64,000 bases of DNA from JAKIWV01 sp963773945. GTDB taxonomy: Archaea > Thermoplasmatota > Thermoplasmata > Lutacidiplasmatales > UBA184. The position numbers and the translations under genes were made by a program. Positions within the stretch are counted from its first letter, which is position 1. Each line of letters starts with the position of its first letter. Below are positions 28,663 through 37,925 of this stretch, one piece after another. The stretch is from positions 702,951-766,950 of the forward strand of contig CAVZDD010000003.1 of assembly GCA_963773945.1 (NCBI GenBank), given 5' to 3'. The notes below the pieces were generated by a model that did no database searches, was not told the origin of the DNA, and saw only the letters and a program-made list of their open reading frames with translations.

Positions 28663-29874
28663 GTGAAGGTCTGCTTTCTCGCTCCGGAACTGCTGCCCAA
28701 CCGCGGGGGAGTCGGAAGCTATTCGATCGGTCTGATTCGGGAGCTCTCCAAGCGGCTCGAAGTGGTCGTCGTATCCCCCCGTCGGTGGGAGGGTTCCGAA
28801 ACGTACGGAGCCCCCGAGATCGAGGCGTATTTCGACCACAAGGTGCGGGCGATGGTGATCTCGGAGTCGCGCGACAATTTCGTGTACAACGCGCGATTCC
28901 AGATGGCGCTGGTGCGAGAGTTTCCGGCCTTGGAGCGGGCCGAGCGGTTCGACCTGGTTCACTCGCAACACGCTCACATGCCAGACCTCCTATCAGGCGC
29001 ATTGAATCCCAAGCCGCCGACGGTCCGTACGGTCCACAGCACGATCGAGGGTCAGCGGGACGGAATTCGAGAAGCCGACCTCCAGGGAGGGGGGCGGGAG
29101 ACGGCCGACCAGTGGCAGGTCGCGTTGGGACCCTTCCTTGCCGGGGCCGAGCGCTCGGTCCTGGGGCGACGCGGCGACCAATACATTGCCGTCTCCGATT
29201 GGACGCGGGGCCAGCTGATGGACCTCGGGATTGCGTCCGACCGTATCCGGGTCGCGCACTGCGGCGTGGACCCCAGCCAGTTCCGGCCCGACCTCCGGGA
29301 ACCGGAGCTACTCAAGACCAACGGCGCACGGCATGTCGTACTTTTTCCGAGCCGCCTGACCCTGATCCGGGGATCCGCGGTTCTGGCCAAGGCGATCCCC
29401 GCGATCGTGTCGGCCGTTCCGGATACGGTGTTCGTCATCACCGGGCGGAAGATGGATGACTTCCGACGGGTCCTCCCGCTGCCACTGGAGTTCCAGAAGC
29501 ACGTCCGGTTCCTCGGCCACCAGCCGTACGACCGCCTCCCGGTGATCTATTCCTCCTCCGACGTCGTCGTGGTCCCAACGTTCTACGACAATTTCCCCAT
29601 TCGAGTGCTCGAGGCCCTCTCGTCCGGAATTCCGGTGGTGGCGAGCCCCGTCGGGGGGATTCCGGAGGTTGTCCTCTCCGAAACCACCGGCCTCCTGGTT
29701 CCGACTGGCTCCGCTCCGGCACTCGCCGAAGCGGTGATCCGGCTCCTCCGAGACGAGGACCTCCGGGACCGACTGGGTCGGCAGGGGCGGACTCTGGTGG
29801 CCGAGAAGTTCACCTGGCGGCAGGCGGCGGACCGGACCTTTGAGGCGTACCAGGCTGCCGCGAGCGCCGGGTAG
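28663..29874 (+). CDS. GT4-family glycosyltransferase
   Basis: About 403 residues from GTG 28663. The N-terminal domain has LAPELLPNRGGVGSYSIGL, the glycine-rich acceptor loop of GT4 enzymes; the C-terminal domain has LFPSRLTLIRGSAVL, VIYSSSDVVVVPTFYDNFPIRVLEAL (split E-x7-E type) and GIPVVASPVGGIPEVV. Intact in one frame. It follows the epimerase at 27660 on the same strand. Predicted cytoplasmic, peripheral, adding a sugar from an NDP donor to a growing surface glycan. Confidence 0.85.
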   Translation: MKVCFLAPELLPNRGGVGSYSIGLIRELSKRLEVVVVSPRRWEGSETYGAPEIEAYFDHKVRAMVISESRDNFVYNARFQMALVREFPALERAERFDLVHSQHAHMPDLLSGALNPKPPTVRTVHSTIEGQRDGIREADLQGGGRETADQWQVALGPFLAGAERSVLGRRGDQYIAVSDWTRGQLMDLGIASDRIRVAHCGVDPSQFRPDLREPELLKTNGARHVVLFPSRLTLIRGSAVLAKAIPAIVSAVPDTVFVITGRKMDDFRRVLPLPLEFQKHVRFLGHQPYDRLPVIYSSSDVVVVPTFYDNFPIRVLEALSSGIPVVASPVGGIPEVVLSETTGLLVPTGSAPALAEAVIRLLRDEDLRDRLGRQGRTLVAEKFTWRQAADRTFEAYQAAASAG

Positions 29875-30062
29875 GAATCGCCTCGTCCGGATCGGTCCTC
29901 TGGGGCAGAGCGGCGCGATGGAATGGTTCCCCGGGGTCCGAACGGCCCGAATCGTCTGTGGGGCGAATCTTGGAGACCCCGCCCGGATTCGATGCTTATA
30001 TCCGCGGGAAGCCGGTCTCACAGATTCTGTTCCGACCGAGCCGGGGGTCCGGGGACTTACGC

Positions 30063-33000
30063 GTGCCGGGGAGTCGGGGCAGAGGCGTTCGGTTGAAGGA
30101 GTTCGGGCGAGCATCGACTCAGCGGCGCCCGCCCTGGCACCGGCTGGGAGGGAGCGGGATAGGACTGGCGGGGGCTTTCCTCGTGCTCGGTTTGGTGGGG
30201 CTTCAGGGCGCCTCCTTGGGACTCGGTTCCTCCTCGATGCCCCCGGCGTTGGAATCTTCTATTTCGATTGGAAACATCACGACGGTCAATGTGAGCAACG
30301 TCGCGCTGCCAGGTCCGGGCTCCCACTTCTGGGGGATCTCGGTCGAGGGAGGCAACCCGAACCCCGACATGCCGTCGCTGAAGGGCTTCCTCAACGCGGC
30401 TCCCTTTACGGTCCTCCGGTACGGCGCGGGCTGGGTCGATGAGGAAAATTGGTCGGCGGGCTGCATCTACAACGACACTTCGGTCTGTTACCCCGTACAC
30501 AACAACGTTACCGATTACGCCCAACTGTGCCTATCGTCCTCCCGGTATTACTGTATTCTCGGCGTCCCGGCCGAGATCAACTCGGTCTCCACACTTGCGT
30601 ATGAGGTGAATTGGCTCCAGAGCACGACCGGCTGGCAGCCGAACTGCTGGGCGATCGGGAACGAGCCCGAAGCGTGGAATCATTTCAACATCCCGTGGGC
30701 GTCGTGGAAGGCTAGCGATAACCGAAAGCCCACCGCGTCTCAATTCGCCCAGGTCGCGCTGAACTACACGGACACTCTGCGCTCGATTGACCCCGGCGCC
30801 TGCATCATCGGACTCGAGTCGAACGATCCGCTAGCGAACATCGAAAGCTTCACAAATGCGGTTACCTCGGCCGTCCCCAACGACACCGCGGTCTCCTTCC
30901 ACTCGTACCCAGACGGCAAGTGCACTCTGGACGGGAAAACCGGTACGACCGCGCCGTTATCCCAACTTCTCTCCCCGTCTAACCTCACCCTGACCCAGGC
31001 CCTGTACAACGCCTCGGTCGCCAACGACGTGTCGGGCGTGCCCGTGTACATCCAGGAGTTCAACATGGGAGCCGCGCACGTGCCTACCTCGTGCGGGCCG
31101 TGGGTGAACAGCTACACGGATTCCGTCTTCACCTCAGCCGTCGTCGCCCAGGCGCTCACGTACGGGGACCCCCAGCTCACGTTCTTCCATTTCGACTGCC
31201 AAACACCGGATTGCCTCGTGAACTCGACTACCGGGATTCCGTACCCCACCTACTGGCTGTACACCGACCTTCTTTCCCAGATGGACCTCGAACAGCTCCA
31301 CCAGGTCAACTTCACGGCGGGAGGGAACGCTCACATGTTCGCCGTCCTGGGTGAGAACGGCACCCATGACCGAACCCTCCTGCTCTCCAATGCTCAACCC
31401 CGTGGCTGGCTCAATCTGAGCGTCTCCTCGCTCGTGCCGTCCGCCCCCAACGACTGGGAGATGCAGACCGTCGCTCAGAATTGGAGCGCGGGATGCGCGT
31501 CGACCGGCTGCGTGACGACCTCGGGTCCCTACAACGTTTCGTCCGGTCCAACGTACATCAAAATCCGGAACCAGAGTACCGTTCTCGTTCACTTTTGGAA
31601 TCACCTACCCTTCTCCGCCAACGTGAGCTTCTCGGAGTCCGGACTCCCGGTCGGAACCACCTGGTCGGTGCAGGTCTCGGGCCAGCCCACGACGACCGCA
31701 ACGGTCTCGATTTCTAGTGGAACCGACCAAACGGTCAATCTGGACGACGGGTCTTACACTTTCTCGGCGATCGACTCGAACAGCTCCTGGGCTCCCCCCA
31801 CATCCTTCCCGAGCATCTTCGTGGACGGCACCCCGGAAGCGCAATCTATCGTGTTCACGCTCGTGAGCTTCCCGGTTACGTTCACGAAGACCGGCCTCCT
31901 GACCAGTGCGGAAACGGACTGGTCGGTGACGTTCAATGGCACCACGATGACCGGCCCCACAATGACCGGTAACCCGCTGATCTTCGCCCCGGTGCCGAAC
32001 GGTACGTACGCCTACTCGATCGCAGATGTGCCGGGATTTCATCAAACCACCCTCCCGTACAGCGGCACGCTCACCGTCGACGGAGCCGCCTTGGCCGAAA
32101 GCATCGCCTTCACGCCGGTCGAGTACACCGTCACGGTTTCGGAGTCGGGACTGCCGTCCGGTCTCTCATGGAGTGTCACGATCAACGGTACGACAATGAG
32201 CCGCACCACGGACGGGGGGACCGACACTTTCACATGGACCGGTCTCGCAAACAACACCAGCTACCCCTACTCGGTCGCCGACAACTCCGGATGGCACCAA
32301 ACGACGCTTCCCTACAGCGGCTCGATCGCGGTGAACGGAGGAACGGGGACCATCGACGGCACCGGTATCGGCTACGCGAACACGCTGGTCTACACGGCGG
32401 TCGACTACCAAGTGGCTCTCAACGAATCGACGCTTCCCGCGGGCCTCACGTGGCAGATCGAGGTCCGCGGAGTGACGGAGCAGCTCACGACGTTCGGCGG
32501 GACGAATACGTTGTCGTGGACCGGGCTGGCGAACGGAACCTACAGCTACAGCATCACGGAGCTCTCGGGGTGGCAGCAGGGCACGCTCCCGTACACCGGC
32601 ACGCTCACGGTGACCGGCGGGACCGCCCCCATCGACGGAACCGGTATCGGCTACGTGAACACGCTAGTGTACGGACAGGTGGACACCGTAACATTCAACG
32701 AGAAGGGGCTCCCGCCGGGCACCACGTGGTCCGCTAGCGTCGCGGGGGATCCACTTAGCTCCTCCGGAACGGCGATCACGTTCCCGGCCGCCGATGGCAC
32801 TTACAGTTACACGATCGGAATGGTGCCAGGCTACCACCCCGCCAAAGTGTCCGGGTCGGTTACGGTGACGGGGGTGGCCGTCCTGGTCAACGTGTCGTTC
32901 TCGCTGACGACGTACACGGTGAAATTTACGGAGACGGGACTCGCATCGGGCACGAGTTGGAGCGTGACGTACAACGGGGTGACCCAAAGCGCCGTGAAAG

Positions 33001-33431
33001 CGTCGATCTCGGTCACCAAAGTGGTGAACGGGACGTACAGCTACACGATCACGCCGAACGCGGGCTATCAGACGACGTCCTATGCCGGCTCGGTCACGGT
33101 GGCGGGCGGTGGCCAGGGAACCGTTGCGAACACCGTGAAGGTGCCGTGGACCGTGGTGAAGTATGCGGTGAAGTTCGCCGAGACGGGACTTCCACATAGC
33201 ACGAAGTGGACGGTGACGGTGGACGGAGTGACGAAATCGAGCACCGGGACCACGATGTCGTTCAACCTGCCCAACGGAACCTACTCATTCACCATCAAGG
33301 CGTCGGGATACTCGGAGAGTTCCAAACCCACGGACCCACTGGTCGTGAACGGCGCGTCCGAATCCGCGACGGTGACCTTTACGGCCAGTGCGAGTCCGGC
33401 GGCCGTCGTCGGCGTTCGGAGACCGGGTTGA
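30063..33431 (+). CDS. secreted glycoside-hydrolase-like protein with seven ETGLP modules (paralogue 4)
   Basis: About 1,122 residues from GTG 30063. A basic N-terminus and signal helix (IGLAGAFLVLGLVGL) lead to a glycosidase domain with HFWGISVEGG, FTVLRYGAG, CWAIGNEPEAWNHF (acid/base Glu present) and VPVYIQEFNMG (nucleophile position), followed by a beta-sandwich. From about base 31,610 come seven beta modules of 75-90 residues: FSESGLPVGTTW, FTKTGLLTSAETDW, VSESGLPSGLSW, LNESTLPAGLTW, FNEKGLPPGTTW, FTETGLASGTSW and FAETGLPHSTKW. A TATA-like cttatatcc (29994-30002) favours GTG 30063 over the upstream start at 29958. No clear C-terminal anchor, so it may be released or bound through the modules. 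Confidence 0.8.
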   Translation: MPGSRGRGVRLKEFGRASTQRRPPWHRLGGSGIGLAGAFLVLGLVGLQGASLGLGSSSMPPALESSISIGNITTVNVSNVALPGPGSHFWGISVEGGNPNPDMPSLKGFLNAAPFTVLRYGAGWVDEENWSAGCIYNDTSVCYPVHNNVTDYAQLCLSSSRYYCILGVPAEINSVSTLAYEVNWLQSTTGWQPNCWAIGNEPEAWNHFNIPWASWKASDNRKPTASQFAQVALNYTDTLRSIDPGACIIGLESNDPLANIESFTNAVTSAVPNDTAVSFHSYPDGKCTLDGKTGTTAPLSQLLSPSNLTLTQALYNASVANDVSGVPVYIQEFNMGAAHVPTSCGPWVNSYTDSVFTSAVVAQALTYGDPQLTFFHFDCQTPDCLVNSTTGIPYPTYWLYTDLLSQMDLEQLHQVNFTAGGNAHMFAVLGENGTHDRTLLLSNAQPRGWLNLSVSSLVPSAPNDWEMQTVAQNWSAGCASTGCVTTSGPYNVSSGPTYIKIRNQSTVLVHFWNHLPFSANVSFSESGLPVGTTWSVQVSGQPTTTATVSISSGTDQTVNLDDGSYTFSAIDSNSSWAPPTSFPSIFVDGTPEAQSIVFTLVSFPVTFTKTGLLTSAETDWSVTFNGTTMTGPTMTGNPLIFAPVPNGTYAYSIADVPGFHQTTLPYSGTLTVDGAALAESIAFTPVEYTVTVSESGLPSGLSWSVTINGTTMSRTTDGGTDTFTWTGLANNTSYPYSVADNSGWHQTTLPYSGSIAVNGGTGTIDGTGIGYANTLVYTAVDYQVALNESTLPAGLTWQIEVRGVTEQLTTFGGTNTLSWTGLANGTYSYSITELSGWQQGTLPYTGTLTVTGGTAPIDGTGIGYVNTLVYGQVDTVTFNEKGLPPGTTWSASVAGDPLSSSGTAITFPAADGTYSYTIGMVPGYHPAKVSGSVTVTGVAVLVNVSFSLTTYTVKFTETGLASGTSWSVTYNGVTQSAVKASISVTKVVNGTYSYTITPNAGYQTTSYAGSVTVAGGGQGTVANTVKVPWTVVKYAVKFAETGLPHSTKWTVTVDGVTKSSTGTTMSFNLPNGTYSFTIKASGYSESSKPTDPLVVNGASESATVTFTASASPAAVVGVRRPG

Positions 33432-33565
33432 GTCGGGCCGCGGTCGCACGGTCGCCCCCGTGGAAACACGAGACACGTATCGGACCGACGTTGCCCCCCT
33501 CACGGTGCTTCTGACCCCACCCCCCCCGCAGTGGTCCGCGCGCGCAGTCGGCCGGCCTGACCGAG

Positions 33566-34994
33566 TCATCCCACTTGAGAATACCCGGCCGCGGAGCGGC
33601 TGTAGTAGAAGAAGTTCCAGCTCGGAGGCACTCCGACCGCGAACGGAATCATGTACTCCGGTCCCGAACCGGACCGGGGCACTGAGGTTCTGGCCGGAGA
33701 TCCGGAGGTGGGCGAACGAGCCGTTAAAGAAGTATTGGGAGACCGGGACCCGCGACGTGGCCTGCCATTCGATCTGGGTGTACGCCGCGACGAACGCCGG
33801 CCCGGTGTACGGGATAGCGGCCGACCAGACCGCATCCGGAGCGCTGACATCGTGGTCGACCAGAGTGAAGACCATCTCGCCTTCCGAAGGAACGCGCGCA
33901 ATCGTCAAGGACAGGACGGTGCCCGGCGGCGATACGAATCCGGAGCTTACGATCCCGATCTGGCTCTCCTGGAAATAGAACGGGTTGCAGTTCTTGGGGA
34001 CGTACCACGGCGCGATATGGCCGTGGGGGTCTAGGTCGACTCCGAGCTGGTAGAACCCGTGGCAGGACGGATAGTTCGCTCCCCCCGGATTCATCGCGTC
34101 GATCTGGACGCTCAGGATGCCGGTTCGAGGAACGTTCCAGTTGTCCAGGAGGATCGTAGAGGTCAGGATGTTGAAGCGGGGGAGCAGCGAGACGAGGACG
34201 CCGGACCCTTGACCGTAGCCGTCGCTCGGGTTCGGGGCGAATTGAGCGTTCAAGGCTTCCGCGATCTCGTACGTCGTGAGGATGTAATCGGAGTACGCGA
34301 CCCTTCCCTGAGTGGTGAGAAGGAGGGATTCCGTGTACTCTCCCGCGGCCGGGACGGAGAAGCCCACGACGATGGGCTCGGCCGTTTGGTCGATAAAGAC
34401 GTCCATTTTCCACGTTGCGGGAGCAGCATTCGACGGGTCCGATTGGTAGATGTTGGCCGTCACGTACGTCCAGCCGGCCGGCTGGGCCGTGTTTAACGGT
34501 ACCGCGCCCAGGTCGGTGAGATGCGCTGCGTTGGAACCGGCCCACACCTGGTCCTCTCCTACGCCGAGCAGGAGCATCGGCGATCGGTGTGATGCGAGTC
34601 CGATGAATCCGACGCCCCCGGTTCCGGTGTGAATCACCGCCTGGAGCGAAAGGAAGGTTTGGCCCGGGACGATACCGGCTGTGGCAATGTCGAGCTGGCG
34701 ACCATCCCGCGCGGACGATAGCAGAGCAGGCTCACCCGAGTAGTTGAGTCGGTCCTGAACGGTGAATCCTCCGGTGATCGACCTCCACCCGTCGGACCGG
34801 AGATCCTCGAAGGTAGACACGAAGGCGAAGGCCCCGGGATCGGACGCGACGCCGGCGGTCGCAGCATGGGAACCGAGGGTTGCAGCGCTCCGGTCGTCGG
34901 CTGGAACCGACGAGATCGTGACGAGCGGAAGCAAGAGGATCGATACGAGAACGACTTCCAAGACCGTGCGCGTGGACCGTCGAGTCCCCGTCAC
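33566..34994 (-). CDS. secreted beta-rich protein of unknown function, frameshifted near its end
   Basis: About 475 residues from GTG 34994. A basic end and signal helix (VLEVVLVSILLLPLVTIS) precede a domain of beta strands that resembles concanavalin-like lectin/LamG folds in its strand pattern (FEDLRSDGWRSITGGF, TFLSLQAVIHTGTGGVGFIGL), then a second domain with conserved aromatic residues. Near 33664 an extra g changes the frame; dropping it gives RFG-PEYMIPFAVGVPPSW and a stop at 33566, instead of running antisense through the neighbour's end to 33285. A TATA-like gtaatacg centred near 35020 is 26 bases from the GTG. I do not recognise the family; lectin-like glycan binding is a guess from strand pattern. 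Confidence 0.6.
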
Positions 34995-35077
34995 GACGGC
35001 GTGAAGGAAGTCCTCGTATTACTGGCCTTCTGAGAGGAAACTGGTCGAGGTGATCGCCCTTGGCGTTGGGCGATGGT

Positions 35078-35977
35078 CTACGTATCCGAGCGGCGGCGGT
35101 AGCCGTAGATCCGAGCCAGCCATCCGGATGTGAGCCAGAACAGCGATCGGCTGCCCCGCGGCAACCGGGTCGTCCAGCTGAAGTCGCCCCGAAGCACGAG
35201 GGACCCCTGCAGGCGGTTCCGGTTCCCGGCGGCGATGTGCCGCATCGGGATCGGGGTCGCGGCTTCCACGCGAGCCATGACGTCGGTGAGGTCGAGGCCC
35301 GCAAACCGTCCGATGCGCTCGAGCGTGGCCCGCGGGTTCGTCACCAGGTCCTCGTACCGGATACGGAGGTAGCGACCCCGGTCCCGGGAGCAGAGGAGCA
35401 TCGCGAGCAGGTTTCCGCCCAGCCATCGCGCGATGATGATGGGCGGAAAGTAGACCCAAGGGCCCCCCGATTCGGGGGCGTCCTTGAGCTGAGATTCCGA
35501 CCAGAGCAGCGCCCGGCCGTCACGGACCAGGTGAAGGTACTTGACCGACACTCGCCCGGGTCCGCGAAGCCGGTAGATCCATCCGCGGAGGGCTCCGAGG
35601 CTCGACTCCACGATCAAGCGGGATCCCGACTCCCTGGCCAAGGTACGGAGGAAGTCCTCTAGCGTGTCGGCATGTCGGAGGAGCGCTCGGCGGGTGACCC
35701 CCCGCGCGAACAGCGTCCGGGGCAGGGAGAGCCACTGCTCGAATCGGAGCTGTCCCTGCCGTAATTCGTCGAGACGGTGCTCCCGTTCGAAGGCGCTCCG
35801 CACCGGCGACCACAAGGCGCACTCCAGCACCGGGGTCCCGCACGAACAGAGACGCCGGGGGTCGCCCGGCGTCCAAATAGGTGTAGGAAACCGGTACAAC
35901 TCCCCGGCGAAGAACACGTCCGGGCGGCCGGCCAAGAGGGCCCCGAGGGCGGTCGCTCCGGATTTGTGGTGCCCCAC
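35078..35977 (-). CDS. PAPS-dependent sulfotransferase (paralogue 2)
   Basis: 299 residues from GTG 35977. PAPS loop GHHKSGATALG at residues 2-12 and 3'-phosphate segment VKYLHLVRDGR at 145-155. It shares with paralogue 1 the AGELYRF / GGEMDRV region, the cysteine motif CSCGTP (44-49) with Cys 53 before a Trp, and GQLRFEQW. The GTG start falls at the end of the first strand: the frame upstream reads LDLLYIV, as in other sulfotransferases, but has no ATG, GTG or TTG for many codons. The real start is probably near GTG 36069 in another frame with an indel between. Three adjacent PAPS-related genes downstream on the other strand suggest it sulfates a glycan. Confidence 0.8.
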   Translation of the reverse strand: MGHHKSGATALGALLAGRPDVFFAGELYRFPTPIWTPGDPRRLCSCGTPVLECALWSPVRSAFEREHRLDELRQGQLRFEQWLSLPRTLFARGVTRRALLRHADTLEDFLRTLARESGSRLIVESSLGALRGWIYRLRGPGRVSVKYLHLVRDGRALLWSESQLKDAPESGGPWVYFPPIIIARWLGGNLLAMLLCSRDRGRYLRIRYEDLVTNPRATLERIGRFAGLDLTDVMARVEAATPIPMRHIAAGNRNRLQGSLVLRGDFSWTTRLPRGSRSLFWLTSGWLARIYGYRRRSDT

Positions 35978-36503
35978 GATGTACAGCAGGTCGAGCGACG
36001 GAGGAGGCGGCGTGGGCCCAGGTTCAGAGGGCGGGACCGTAGCCGTGCACCCCCGTCTGAATGGGACACACGGTTCCGTCAGCCTCCCGGGGAGGTCCTG
36101 ACGGGTGTCCCGACCTTAACGCGAGAGGTAACCCTACTCGCGGAGCGCGCGGAAGGCCATCCCGTTCCATGATTCTACAGGACCTCGCTCGGGTTCATAT
36201 GCTGGCGGCCACGCGCGCCGGAGTGCATCGACGCGGGCTCTGAAGGCTGGTGCCTTCGGGCGTTCCGAGGCCGGGGAGACTCCGACCGGGGCGTACCGTC
36301 TCCAACTCCGCCGAGAATACGTTTCCGAACCGCGGAGCACGATGGAGGCGCGGTGAGCTCGCAGACGATTCACGGCCTCCCGCCCTCCAAAAGCCTTTCA
36401 GCCCTCATGCCTGCGGCTCGGGGCCGCGAAGCTGGAACGTTCCGCGCGCGGTCCCTTCCGGGACCGGCAACGCGTCCCCGCTTACGGCGTGGTGAACACC
36501 CCT
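35978..36503. other. divergent intergenic region before sat
   Basis: About 525 bases between sulfotransferase 2 and ATP sulfurylase. The first ~90 bases probably encode the missing N-terminus of the sulfotransferase. A minus-strand TATA-like gttaagg lies at about 36115-36121. Close to sat there is a run of palindromes (see 36434-36465). I see no other gene. Confidence 0.4.
36434..36465. promoter_or_regulatory. cluster of three overlapping palindromes upstream of sat
   Basis: ggaacgttcc (36434-36443), ccgcgcgcgg (36442-36451) and the hairpin ggtccc-ttcc-gggacc (36450-36465) follow one another without a gap, 39 to 70 bases before the sat ATG. Such a cluster is a candidate operator or leader structure; no binding protein is known. 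Confidence 0.35.
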
Positions 36504-37670
36504 ATGGAACCAGCACCCCACGGCGGACGACTCGTCGATCGCTACCTGCCCCCAGCCGCACGGGCGCGTCGTGAAGCGGAGTTGAAGGACCTGCCCCAGT
36601 TCACGCCCTTCGTCGACCAGGTCTACGACGCGGAGAAGATCGGCATCGGGGCCTACAGCCCCCTGGAGGGATTCATGGACTCGGCCACTCTCGAGTCGGT
36701 GGTCCGGACCGGTCGACTTCCGAGCGGCCTTCCCTGGACCATACCTGTGCTCCTCCCCATTCCCTCCACCACCGAGCCGACGACCGCCGCGCGGCTCCAG
36801 GTCGGAGAGGACGTCGCGCTGCTCGACGGAGATCGCCGGTTCATCGGGCTGCTCCGAGTGACCGAGCGTTTCCGGTACGACAAGAAGGCCCTCGCCCAAT
36901 CGGTCTACGGGACGAACGACCCGGCCCACCCGAACGTACAGGACCTCGTGGCGGCGGGAGAAGAGGCGTTGGCCGGAACCGTCGACCTCGTCAACCGGCT
37001 CAAGTCCCCCACGGGCCGGCCCGAACTCACCCCCGCTGAGGCCCGAGCGGCCTTCCGGCAAAAGGGATGGAAGAATGTGGCCGCCTACCAGTGCCGGAAC
37101 CCGCCCCACACGGCCCACGAGTACATCCAACGCCTCACGCTGGAACGAGAAGACGTGGATGGGCTGTTCATCCACCCCGTCGTCGGCCGGCTTAAGAAAG
37201 GGGACTATCGGCCCGAGGTGATCCTTCAGGCCTACGAAGCACTCGTGGCCCACTACTACCCCTCCGACCGGGTGCTTCTGAGCCCGCTCACGATTTCCAT
37301 GCGGTACGCCGGTCCGAAGGCCGCGCTCTTCCTGGCCATCGTCCGGAAGAACTACGGCTGCGGGCTCTACATCGTGGGCCGGGATCAGGCCGGCGTCGGC
37401 CGATACTACGCGCCGACCGCCGCTCACCGGATCTTCGACGAGTACGACATCGGCGTCACCCCCCTCCGCTACGACGAGTCGTTTTTCTGCAAGACCTGCG
37501 GTTGGATGGCCAGCGCGAAGACCTGCGCGCACCCTCCGTCGGACCGGATCGACACGAGCCAGACCCGAATCCGGAAGGCCCTGAGCGAGGGCGGCCCGCT
37601 TCCCCTCGAGCTGCTGCGACCGGAGGTGGCGGAGATCCTTCGCCAACCAGACGTCCTGCTCACCGAGTGA
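36504..37670 (+). CDS. sat: sulfate adenylyltransferase (ATP sulfurylase)
   Basis: Makes adenosine 5'-phosphosulfate and pyrophosphate from ATP and sulfate. 388 residues from ATG 36504, the length of the homodimeric Sat family. The ATP-binding motif QCRNPPHTAHE is at about 196-206, GRDQAGVGRYY at about 292 (usual GRDHAG with His replaced by Gln), and CKTCGWMASAKTCAH near 329 is the zinc-binding cysteine segment found in several prokaryotic sulfurylases. An alternative GTG at 36489 adds 5 residues. It is followed by APS kinase on the same strand, so the pair makes PAPS. No APS or PAPS reductase is nearby. Confidence 0.93.
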   Translation: MEPAPHGGRLVDRYLPPAARARREAELKDLPQFTPFVDQVYDAEKIGIGAYSPLEGFMDSATLESVVRTGRLPSGLPWTIPVLLPIPSTTEPTTAARLQVGEDVALLDGDRRFIGLLRVTERFRYDKKALAQSVYGTNDPAHPNVQDLVAAGEEALAGTVDLVNRLKSPTGRPELTPAEARAAFRQKGWKNVAAYQCRNPPHTAHEYIQRLTLEREDVDGLFIHPVVGRLKKGDYRPEVILQAYEALVAHYYPSDRVLLSPLTISMRYAGPKAALFLAIVRKNYGCGLYIVGRDQAGVGRYYAPTAAHRIFDEYDIGVTPLRYDESFFCKTCGWMASAKTCAHPPSDRIDTSQTRIRKALSEGGPLPLELLRPEVAEILRQPDVLLTE

Positions 37671-37925
37671 GTCTCCTTTCGGCTGCGACGAGGGACCGTT
37701 AGGGATCGCCCAGGCCGCGAAGCCTCAGTGGGGCCTCCACCCCGATGTAGCCGCGTCCGGACGCCGACGTGACCTACGACCCAGGCGGATGCTTCCCCGG
37801 AAGGCCGGGCGGTGGCGCGGAATCCCCCCCCCCGCAAGGTACCAGAAGGCCCGAATGCGCCCGCCTGCGCATGGCGAAACGGCCATAAACTGGGGGGGCT
37901 CGACCCGCGAGCCACAGGGTTGCAG

